NCBI GenBank assembly: GCA_020632695.1
Contig: JACKFB010000017.1
Location: 45,181-109,180, forward strand
DNA: 64,000 nt
DNA from: Deltaproteobacteria bacterium
GTDB lineage: Bacteria > Myxococcota_A > UBA9042 > PHBI01 > JACKFB01
Reading direction: 5' to 3'
The notes beneath the pieces were generated by a model. That model saw only the letters and a program-made list of their open reading frames with translations. It was not told the DNA's origin and made no database searches. Below, in pieces: positions 20,808 through 28,196 of the stretch. Position 1 is the stretch's first letter. Each line of letters opens with the position of its first letter. The position numbers and the translations under genes are program-made.

Positions 20808-22868
20808 ATGCACCGACTCACCTCCCCGCGCCTCCGCGCGTTGCTCGTGACCCTCTGTCTGCTGCCCTGGCTGGGCGGTTGCGATGGCGGCGGCAGCTCG
20901 GCCGACGCGGCCGGCGGCGACACCGACACGATCGCGGCGGGCCCCTGCACCACCACCGCCGAGTGCCAGGCGGGCGCCGGCTCGCTCGAACCGTGCCAGA
21001 TCTCGGTCTGCGACACGAAGAAGGGGCGCTGCGTGGTCCAGACCGCGCCCGAGCACGCCACCTGCGACGACGGGGATCCCTGCACCGTCGAGAGCTGGTG
21101 CATCGAGGGCGCCTGCGACGGGGCCTCGGTGGTGAAGCCCGACTGCGACGACGGCAACCCCTGCACCGGCGACGGCTGCCAGCCGGGCGTCGGCTGCGTG
21201 CACTCCAACATCACCGCGCCGTGCAACGACGGCAACTCCTGCACCAACGACGACGCCTGCGCCGCCGGGGCGTGCCAGGGCCAGCCGACGGCGCAGTGCT
21301 CCTGCTCGGTGGACGCCAACTGCGAGCAGTTCGAGGACGACAACCTGTGCAACGGCACGCTGCGCTGCGTCCTGGGGCAGTGTCAGGTGGACCCCGCCAG
21401 CCTGGTGGACTGCCCTCCGGCGGCGCCCTGCCAGCGCGCGGCCTGCGATCCGGCGACGGGCGCCTGCTCGACCGTGGCGGCCGATGACGGCGAGCCCTGC
21501 AGCGACGGGAGCGGCTGCACCACCAACGACGCCTGCGAGGGCGGTCAGTGCAAGGGCGCGGGCCTGTGCGCCTGCGAGCAGGACGACGACTGCGCCGTGT
21601 TCGAGGACGGCGACGCCTGCAACGGCGTGCTGATCTGCAGCGCCGGCGTCTGCATCATCGACTCGGCGTCGGTGCCCGACTGCACCGACGAGATCCCCGG
21701 TGACTGCCTCGAGGTGAGCTGCGATCCGGCCACCGGCGAGTGCGCCACCGAGGTCACGGCCGACGGGACGCCCTGCGCGCTGGGCGATCTCTGCTTCAGC
21801 GGGGGCGCCTGCCTCGAGGGCGCGTGCGCTGGCGGCGTCGAGAAGGACTGCGACGACGGCAACGAGTGCACCCTGGATCTCTGCGTGGCGAACGTGGGCT
21901 GCGAGCACCAGCCGGCGCAGGGCAAGACCTGCGACGACGGCGATCCCTGCACCAGCGGGGACGTGTGCCAGGGGGTGGTGTGTGTCGGGCCGACGAACGC
22001 GTGCGTGTGCGGCGACGGCTTCTGCGCGACGACCGAGAGCTGCGAGAGCTGCCCCAACGACTGCGGCTCGTGCTGCGGCAACGCGGTGTGCGACGCGGGC
22101 GAGAACCCCGGCAACTGCGCCCAGGACTGCGGCGGCCAGGGCACCTGCGGCGACGGGTTCTGCGACTCGGGGGCCTTCGAGGAGCTGAGCTGTCCTCAGG
22201 ACTGCCCGGCGTCGGGGGTGTGCGGCGACGGGAACTGCGACGCGGGCTCCTTCGAGCAGTTCACCTGCCCGCAGGATTGCCCGACGAACGCCACCTGCGG
22301 GTTCCTGTGCGATGGCGTCTGCGACAACATGTTCGACGTCCTGGTGTGCCCCTCGGACTGCTCCTGCGGCAACGGCACCTGCGAGGGCGACGAGACGCCG
22401 GAGTGCTGCGCGGCGGATTGCGGCCCGGTGTGCGGCGACGGGACCTGCGACGCCGATGAGGACGAGACCAGCTGCCCGGACGACTGCACGCCCGTCGTCG
22501 CCGACCCGATGCCCGACGCGGCGGCGGACGAGGCGCCCGAGGCGGTGGAGACCGTGCCGGACGCCGGCGGCGACGTGGCCGAGCCTCTCGGCGACGTGGC
22601 CGAGCCGACGCCGGACGCGGACAGCGACGCGGACGCCGGCGAGGTGGGGCCGATGCTCGACGCCGACGTGAGCGTCGATGTGGTCCCCGACGCGGTCCCG
22701 GACACGGCCGGTGACGCGGTGAGTGACGCCGACACCACGCCGGGCCCCGACGCGGAGCCCGATGCCGAGGCCGACATGACGCCGGGCCCCGACACCCAGA
22801 CGGACGCCGCAGCCGACACGACGCCGGGCCCCGACACCGAGGCGGACACGACGCCGGGCGCCGACTGA
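20808..22868 (+). CDS. cysteine-rich repeat lipoprotein with acidic tail
   Basis: A 686-residue surface lipoprotein (signal peptide, lipobox LGGC). From about residue 45 it is a string of Cys-rich units: first CDDGDPCT / CDDGNPCT-type repeats about 40 residues apart, then from about residue 400 shorter CGDGxCD...CPxDC units. After about residue 565 it becomes a Cys-free Asp/Glu/Pro/Thr tail with repeats of TPGPD. Such proteins are common in Myxococcota and are thought to be extracellular or surface-attached; disulphides would fold the units. No enzyme domain and no C-terminal membrane helix are visible. The ATG at 20808 has GGAG upstream; the frame runs open from 20757. Confidence 0.88.
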   Translation: MHRLTSPRLRALLVTLCLLPWLGGCDGGGSSADAAGGDTDTIAAGPCTTTAECQAGAGSLEPCQISVCDTKKGRCVVQTAPEHATCDDGDPCTVESWCIEGACDGASVVKPDCDDGNPCTGDGCQPGVGCVHSNITAPCNDGNSCTNDDACAAGACQGQPTAQCSCSVDANCEQFEDDNLCNGTLRCVLGQCQVDPASLVDCPPAAPCQRAACDPATGACSTVAADDGEPCSDGSGCTTNDACEGGQCKGAGLCACEQDDDCAVFEDGDACNGVLICSAGVCIIDSASVPDCTDEIPGDCLEVSCDPATGECATEVTADGTPCALGDLCFSGGACLEGACAGGVEKDCDDGNECTLDLCVANVGCEHQPAQGKTCDDGDPCTSGDVCQGVVCVGPTNACVCGDGFCATTESCESCPNDCGSCCGNAVCDAGENPGNCAQDCGGQGTCGDGFCDSGAFEELSCPQDCPASGVCGDGNCDAGSFEQFTCPQDCPTNATCGFLCDGVCDNMFDVLVCPSDCSCGNGTCEGDETPECCAADCGPVCGDGTCDADEDETSCPDDCTPVVADPMPDAAADEAPEAVETVPDAGGDVAEPLGDVAEPTPDADSDADAGEVGPMLDADVSVDVVPDAVPDTAGDAVSDADTTPGPDAEPDAEADMTPGPDTQTDAAADTTPGPDTEADTTPGAD

Positions 22869-22995
22869 GCGAGGGCGGGCTTGGACCCGGCGACGGGGGG
22901 AGCCAACCGGGCGGCGGCGTGCGCCGACTGAGCGACTGCGTGCGCCGACTGACACGCCGGCGGGCGCCAACCGGGCGACTGCGGGCGCCGACTGA
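22857..22995. repeat. short direct repeats copied from the 3' end of the lipoprotein gene
   Basis: The motif GCGCCGACTGA, which encodes the last residues and stop of the Cys-rich lipoprotein (22857-22867), recurs at 22921-22931, 22942-22952 and 22985-22995, within larger imperfect units that include CACGCCGG and CCAACCGGGCG. This looks like repeated duplication of the gene end. The rest of the gap to the tRNA genes (22996-23172) contains the hairpin at 23132-23168 and nothing else I recognise. Confidence 0.55.
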
Positions 22996-23131
22996 CACGC
23001 CGGCCAGGATGGGTGCCGGTCGGACGTGACGCCCCGGCGGCCGCATCCGCTGCCTGGCCGCGTCGGTCCCGGATGCTCGCCGAAGCTGGAGCGACGGCGG
23101 AGTCGCGGTGCCACCGCCAGCGGTCGAGACG

Positions 23132-23168
23132 CACCTGCCCCGGCGTCACATGGACACCGGGGCAGGTG
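23132..23168 (-). terminator. strong hairpin after the tRNA genes
   Basis: CACCTGCCCCGG and CCGGGGCAGGTG form a perfect 12-bp stem with a 13-nt loop, 4 nt beyond the CCA end of the first tRNA gene in the direction of tRNA transcription. This is the most stable hairpin seen in the window and probably ends the tRNA transcript; lying between convergent units it may also stop transcription from the Cys-rich lipoprotein gene. No long U-tract follows. Confidence 0.65.
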
Positions 23169-23172
23169 GTGA

Positions 23173-23249
<77 letters not shown>

Positions 23250-23312
23250 ACAGGGCGCGTTCGACGAGGGGCCGAGCGCGCAGAGGGAAGGGGGACGACC
23301 GCGCGCGACGGA

Positions 23313-23389
<77 letters not shown>

Positions 23390-23485
23390 GTAGCGGAGCG
23401 GTCGTCCCTTCCCGATTGTCACGCCAGCCCTCGCGGACCAGCGTCGCACCTCTCGAAAGAGGCCTGCCCGGCGGCAGGGTCGCTA

Positions 23486-23514
23486 TGAGTAGCGCCTCGC
23501 CCGGGGGATGTCAA
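23486..23514 (-). promoter_or_regulatory. candidate promoter of the initiator tRNA genes
   Basis: On the minus strand a perfect TTGACA (complement of 23509-23514) is followed after 17 bp by TACTCA (23486-23491), a weak -10. Transcription would start about 90 nt before the first tRNA. The perfect -35 box is rare in this GC-rich sequence, which supports the call. Confidence 0.42.
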
Positions 23515-23940
23515 TAGCTGCCCATGCGCCTTCGCCGCTTCCCGAGGCACGAAGGTCGTCTCGGGCGCGTGGCAGCTACGCGGCCCGCGTCGGCGGGCCG
23601 CCTCGGGGGAGGGGCCCTGCGGGCTCTGCCCGCGGGGAGGCGCGAGGCGTCCCCCTTCTTGGTAGCTGCCCATGCGCCTTCGCCGCTTCCCGAGGCATGC
23701 AGGTGGTCTCGGGCGCGTGGGCGGCTACGCGGCCCGCGTCGGCGGGCCGTCTCGGGGGGAGGGGCCCTGCGGGCTCTGCCCGCGGGGAGGGGGGCGCGAG
23801 GCGTCCCCCTTCTTGGTAGCTGCCCATGCGCCTTCGCCGCTTCTCGAGGCAGGAGGGGTGCAGCGGGGCGCATGGGCAGCTGCGCGGCCCAGGTCGGCGG
23901 CCGCCTCGGGGGGAGGAGGGCGCGAGGCGTCGCCCCTGCT
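23515..23940. repeat. 148-154-bp tandem repeat, nearly three units
   Basis: Units begin with TAGCTGCCCATGCGCCTTCG at 23515, 23663 and 23817; the third is shorter and ends near 23940, abutting the oxygenase gene end. Each contains a GGGCTCTGCCCGCGGGGAGG-type segment and ends in CCCCCTTCTTGG. Open frames cross it on both strands but change with the unit length, so it is not read as coding. The region 23390-23939 otherwise holds only the tRNA promoter. Function unknown. Confidence 0.75.
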
Positions 23941-24914
23941 CAGTCGAGTTCGTCCGCCGCCTCCAGCAGCCCGATCTCGGCCAGGCGCCGGTTCAGGTAG
24001 CGCTCGGCCGTGATGCCGTCCCACTGGCGCGGGCGGTCGGGCCCCACGCAGCTCGGCAGCGGCTCCAGCATGCAGTCGGGGTGGGGGTGCAGGAAGTAGG
24101 GCATCGAGTAGCGCGGGCCCCGCGCGTCGGGCGGCGCCAGCACGCGGTGGGTGGTGCTGGGGATGCGGCCGTTGGTGAGGTGCTGCAGCATGTCGCCGGC
24201 GTCGGCGATGAGCTGCCCCGGGATGGGGCGGATCGGCATCCAGGTGCCGTCGCGGCGCAGCAGCTCGAGGCCCGGGTCGGTGGCCTCCACCAGCAGCGTG
24301 ATCAGGTTGATGTCCTCGTGGGCGGCGGCCCAGACAGCGCCGGGCTCCGGCTCGACCTCGTCGGGGCCGGGGTAGCGGATGAGGCGCAGGATCGAGTTGC
24401 CCCCGTCGATCATGTGGGCGAAGGCCTCCTCGTCGGCCTCGAGGTAGCTGGCCAGCGCGCGCAGGAGCTGGGCGGCCGTGCGGTCGAGGCTCTGGCACAG
24501 GCGCAGGGACGCCTCGCGGAACTCGGGGACCTCCTCCGGCCACACGTTGGGCGGCATGCGCTGGCGCAGCGGGTGCTGGGGCGCCAGCTCCGGGCCCACG
24601 TGCCAGAACTCCTTGAGGTCGGCGACCGAGTGGTTCTTGGCGTGCTCGCGCCCGAAGGACGCGTAGCCGCGCTGCCCGGCGCCGCCGGGGATCTCGTAGC
24701 GGGTCTTGGTCTGCGCCGGCAACGCGAAGAAGCGGCGGATCGTCTCGTAGGTGTCGGCCACGGCGAGGGGATCGACGCCGTGGTTCTCGACGGCGGCGAA
24801 GCCGAACTCGACGAAGGCGTCCCCGAGGCCACGCACGAAGCGCTGCCTCGCCTCCTCGTCGCCCTCGGTGAAGTCTCGGAGATCGACGACGGGGATGGTC
24901 TGCTGCGGCGTCAT
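23940..24914 (-). CDS. isopenicillin-N-synthase-family 2-oxoglutarate/Fe(II) oxygenase
   Basis: A 324-residue non-haem iron oxygenase of the IPNS/plant-type 2OG family. The N-terminal DIOX_N part begins IPVVDLRDF, followed by VENHGVD. The iron ligands are visible as His and Asp in AAHEDIN and a distal His in TTHRVLAP, with the Arg-x-Ser pair RYSM that binds the 2OG carboxylate. Such enzymes hydroxylate or desaturate small metabolites; the substrate is unknown. The ATG at 24914 follows the glycosyltransferase stop by 2 nt, so the two genes are translationally coupled; the frame stays open far upstream, but only as a shadow of that gene. Confidence 0.92.
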   Translation of the reverse strand: MTPQQTIPVVDLRDFTEGDEEARQRFVRGLGDAFVEFGFAAVENHGVDPLAVADTYETIRRFFALPAQTKTRYEIPGGAGQRGYASFGREHAKNHSVADLKEFWHVGPELAPQHPLRQRMPPNVWPEEVPEFREASLRLCQSLDRTAAQLLRALASYLEADEEAFAHMIDGGNSILRLIRYPGPDEVEPEPGAVWAAAHEDINLITLLVEATDPGLELLRRDGTWMPIRPIPGQLIADAGDMLQHLTNGRIPSTTHRVLAPPDARGPRYSMPYFLHPHPDCMLEPLPSCVGPDRPRQWDGITAERYLNRRLAEIGLLEAADELD

Positions 24915-24916
24915 GG

Positions 24917-26425
24917 CTACCCGCGAGTGAGCCACCCGTTCCGCCGCACGGTGATCGTCGCGAAGGGCTGCACCCAGGGCAGGGCGACCATCGCGAACAC
25001 GGCGTAGAGGAGGCCGAAGAAGGTTTCGGTGGAGCGCTCGCTGCGCAGGAAGATGATGCAGTATGCCCCAGCCACCGTCAGCGACGCGATGGTCGCCTTC
25101 ACGAGGAGGAAGGGGTGGAGCACCGCGATGGCCAGCGTCGCGAAGACGCCCATGGCCTTGGTGAGCACGGTGACCGGCTGGAGCACGGCGTCCATCAGCA
25201 CCAGCGGGCCGAGCCCGGGGCCCAGCCGCACGGTGCGCGGCGCGGCGAAGCGCAGCGCCAGCATGCCCTCGCGGGTCGCCGAGCGGCCCCAGCGGACGTA
25301 CATCTTGCACAGGCGCACGTAGCCATTGGGCACCAGGGTCTCGACGGTGGAGTTGGACTGGTAGGCCGTGTCGTAGCCCAGCGAGAGCACCAGGTTGGTC
25401 ATGGCGTGGTCGTCGCCGTTGGTGCAGGCGGCGCCCAGGAAGCGCTGGTCCCGCCAGCGGTCGAGGTGCGGCGCGATCACGGCGCGGCGGTAGGCCTGGA
25501 GCGCGCCGGGGCAACACCAGACGGTGCGCAGGCCGCTCTGGTAGGCGCGGACGAAGTCGAAGCCGAGGATGTAGCGCACGCCCAGCATGCGGGTGAGCAC
25601 GTTCTCGCGGCGGTTGTGGGCGACCACCTTGCCGGCGACGCCGCCGATGCGGGGGTCGCGGCACAGCGGCGTCACCAGGTTGGCGAGGCTCTGGGGCAGC
25701 ACGATCGAGTCGGAGTCCACCGTGGCGACGAGCTCGCTGGTCGCGCGACGGAAGCCGGCGTACAGCGCGTGGCGCTTGCCGCGGTTGCGCGGGAGGTGGA
25801 TCGCGGTGACCCGGCCGGGGTGCTCGGCGGCGACCCGATCGATGTGGGCGCCGGTGTCGTCGCGAGAGCCGTCGTTGACCACGATGACGTGCAGGCGATC
25901 GGCCGGGTAGTGGCTCTGCAGCACGCTCTCGATGGAGCGGCGCACCATCGCGCCCTCGTTGAAGGCTGGGATGACCACCGACAGCGAGGGCAGGTCGGCG
26001 CGCTCACGGGGCGTGGGCTCGAGCGGGCGGTAGCGCCACCAGAGCACGAGGCGGACGGCCCAGGAGACGATGAAGGCCGCGCTCAGGCCGGCGCCGAGCC
26101 AGCCGAGGGGTGCCCAGAGCTGGCTGCGCCACGAGATCGAGGTGCCCAGGAAGAGCGCCATGCCCACGAGGACGGCCAGCCACAGCGCGCAGGCCAGCAC
26201 GACGCGGGCGATCGCCGCTCGGCCCTGGGGGGTGGCGGTCGTGGCCGCGGCGGCTGGCACGACGGCGTCGGTCGCGTCGCTCGGGCGAGCCTCGGTGGAG
26301 GGCTCCCGCGGTGGGCCGAACGGAGCCTGGCGCGCGGCGCCGTCGCGGACGGCGACGAGCTGCGGAGAGGCCCTGAAACGGCGGTGGCGACTGTCGGTGG
26401 TGGACAAGATGCCGGGACGTGGCAC
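24917..26425 (-). CDS. processive family-2 glycosyltransferase (hyaluronan/NodC-like)
   Basis: A 502-residue membrane glycosyltransferase. After a Pro/Ala-rich N-terminus two transmembrane helices (WLAVLVGMALFLG and SAAFIVSWAVRL) lead into a GT-A domain: VVIPAFNEG, DGSRDDTG, the DxD-like TVDSDS, the base GDDHAMTN and the acceptor motif KMYVRWGRS (a QxxRW equivalent). Three or more C-terminal helices follow. This is the plan of polysaccharide synthases such as hyaluronan synthase and NodC. GTG at 26425 is proposed because AGAGG lies 7 nt upstream and the AT-rich stretch further up looks like a promoter; in-frame ATGs at 26500, 26530 and 26611 are alternatives. Coupled to the oxygenase gene. 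Confidence 0.85.
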   Translation of the reverse strand: MPRPGILSTTDSRHRRFRASPQLVAVRDGAARQAPFGPPREPSTEARPSDATDAVVPAAAATTATPQGRAAIARVVLACALWLAVLVGMALFLGTSISWRSQLWAPLGWLGAGLSAAFIVSWAVRLVLWWRYRPLEPTPRERADLPSLSVVIPAFNEGAMVRRSIESVLQSHYPADRLHVIVVNDGSRDDTGAHIDRVAAEHPGRVTAIHLPRNRGKRHALYAGFRRATSELVATVDSDSIVLPQSLANLVTPLCRDPRIGGVAGKVVAHNRRENVLTRMLGVRYILGFDFVRAYQSGLRTVWCCPGALQAYRRAVIAPHLDRWRDQRFLGAACTNGDDHAMTNLVLSLGYDTAYQSNSTVETLVPNGYVRLCKMYVRWGRSATREGMLALRFAAPRTVRLGPGLGPLVLMDAVLQPVTVLTKAMGVFATLAIAVLHPFLLVKATIASLTVAGAYCIIFLRSERSTETFFGLLYAVFAMVALPWVQPFATITVRRNGWLTRG

Positions 26426-26603
26426 GGTTCGACCTCTGGGGTACCCGATGGAAGGGCGTGGTTTCGGGTTCCCGGACGCGCGTCGCGCTAATATCTTCAT
26501 TTCGTGCGTCGAATCTACAACTGAAAACATGGCGGGGTGCGCAAACCCGCCACCGTGGCCGGTTCTGGCGATCCCGCGGACTTCTCTCGAGACCAGGGGT
26601 GCA
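26426..26603. promoter_or_regulatory. AT-rich divergent control region
   Basis: Positions about 26490-26535 are the most AT-rich short stretch nearby and separate the divergent glycosyltransferase and FhaA-like genes. A TATTAG on the minus strand and TACAAC on the plus strand are possible -10 elements, but I find no convincing -35 partners, so individual promoters are not assigned. Confidence 0.4.
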
Positions 26604-28193
26604 GTGGACAAGCTCTATCAGGAGCGGATGGCGCGGCTGGTGCTCGATCGGCTCCTGGAATCGGGCGAGCTCCGCTCGGTGGCCAGCCAGCGGGCGCTGG
26701 CGCTGCGCATCCATTACCTCCCGGTGCGGATGCGCTTCCAGGTGCCGGCGGACGACGACTTCCTGCCGCTGTTGGACCCGAACACGCGCGACCAGGCGGT
26801 GGCCGGCCTGCGAGACGCCCTGGTGCGCGTCATCGAGCACGAGGAGTCGGACCACTGGGTCATCTCCGACCCGGACCTGGAGATCGAGGTCTCGCTGCGC
26901 GAGGGGTCGCGGCGCGCGAGGGTCGAGCCGGTGTACGAGCCGGAGCTCGAGGACGCGGGCCACCGGGCGCGCGGGCTGGGCGAGCCGCGCCTCCAGATCG
27001 GCGCGGGCGGGCGGCGCATCGTGTTCCGGCACCGCCAGGGCCTCTTGAAGGTGGATCTGGGACCGCGGGCTCCGCAGCTCGTCGTGTTCGAGGCGCCCGA
27101 CGACGAGGAGGCGGTGGCCTACCTCTACGCGACCACGTCGGTGCAGGTGCGCACCGAGGACGGCACCAGCACCTCGCGGCCCCGTACCCGCGTCCCGGTG
27201 GACCGCGACATGACCCTGGTGCTGCAGCGCTCGTGGGCGCGGCCCTGGAAGCGCCGGGTGGAGGTGGAGCTGCGGGTGCTCGGGCTGGCGCGCCTCGCCC
27301 GCCGGGAGCTCTTCCTGGAGTCCACCGACGGCAGCACGGAGGTGTGGGATCGGAATCGGGATCGCCGCTTCACGATTGGATCCGATCTGTTGCTGGATGC
27401 TGGAGAGCTCGACGAGTTGACGATCCATGACACAGGCGAGACCGACGCGGTGCTGCGCTGGTTCGGCGGGCGCCAGCTGGTCATCCCGGCCGGCGGGCAC
27501 GTCACGGTGCAGGCCTCGCACGTCGAGTCGCTGACCACGGCGGGTGGGCAGGTGTGGAGCCTGCGCCTGCCCGAGGGGGCGCACGCGCCGCCGCCGCGCC
27601 TGCTGACGCTGGTCGGCGAGCTGGTGCAGCCGCCCGAATCGGACGGGCCGAGCGACACCGAGCCGGCGCTCTTCCGCTTCGAGCAGGCCGCCGCGCGCGT
27701 GTTCCAGGAGTCGGTGGTGCTGTCGGCGGTCAGCGGCTCCGAGGTCCGGGTGGCCGTGAAGTCACGCGCCGCGGTCGGCCCCCTGGCCGAGGTCGCGCTC
27801 GACGACTGCGGCGGCGCGAAGCTGCGCCTGCTCCGGCCCGGCGGTGCCGGCGCCCAGGCGGGGCTGTGGCACCACATCACCGACTTCGCCGTGCTCGAGC
27901 CCTCGGCCGCGCGCCTCGAGGCGGTGGGCGAGCCGCTGGTCGTGTTCGCCGTGGAGCGGCCGCTCGGCGTGCTCAGCACCGACCCGGCAGACCAGCTCCG
28001 GCTGGGCGGCTGGCGCGTCGGGCTGGCGGCCGACGCCCTGGCGCTGGTCTCCGACGGCGCGGCGCCCGCGGTGGTCGACGGCATCGAGTACGCCGGCTCG
28101 GCGCGCGTGAGGCACCGCCCCGTGCACCGGGTCCGAGCAGGCGAGGGGGTGTTTCGCATCGTGCGCGGGGACGCCCGCGCGGCGGACCGGTAG
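26604..28193 (+). CDS. FhaA-like hypothetical protein upstream of the SEDS-PBP fusion
   Basis: A 529-residue soluble protein with no clear family. The first ~120 residues (LPVRMRFQVPADDDF, then DPDLEIEVSLREG) recall the N-terminal domain of actinobacterial FhaA, which sits in rodA-pbpA clusters; this is a weak, pattern-level likeness. Residues about 255-305 look like a degenerate FHA-type beta sandwich (RRFTIGSDLLLDAGELDELTI), and two more beta-rich stretches follow, one of them also starting like an FHA core. GTG at 26604 has AGGGG upstream; ATG at 26628 is possible. The next gene begins 3 nt after the stop, so co-translation with the peptidoglycan synthase is likely. Confidence 0.6.
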   Translation: MDKLYQERMARLVLDRLLESGELRSVASQRALALRIHYLPVRMRFQVPADDDFLPLLDPNTRDQAVAGLRDALVRVIEHEESDHWVISDPDLEIEVSLREGSRRARVEPVYEPELEDAGHRARGLGEPRLQIGAGGRRIVFRHRQGLLKVDLGPRAPQLVVFEAPDDEEAVAYLYATTSVQVRTEDGTSTSRPRTRVPVDRDMTLVLQRSWARPWKRRVEVELRVLGLARLARRELFLESTDGSTEVWDRNRDRRFTIGSDLLLDAGELDELTIHDTGETDAVLRWFGGRQLVIPAGGHVTVQASHVESLTTAGGQVWSLRLPEGAHAPPPRLLTLVGELVQPPESDGPSDTEPALFRFEQAAARVFQESVVLSAVSGSEVRVAVKSRAAVGPLAEVALDDCGGAKLRLLRPGGAGAQAGLWHHITDFAVLEPSAARLEAVGEPLVVFAVERPLGVLSTDPADQLRLGGWRVGLAADALALVSDGAAPAVVDGIEYAGSARVRHRPVHRVRAGEGVFRIVRGDARAADR

Positions 28194-28196
28194 CCC

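Noticed and set aside
23515..23940. Possible CRISPR array.
   Set aside because: The units are about 150 bp with no short repeat/unique spacer alternation and no cas genes are present.
24917..25664. Long N-terminal extension of the 2OG oxygenase.
   Set aside because: That part is only the shadow of the glycosyltransferase gene in another frame; the ATG at 24914 directly precedes IPVVDL.
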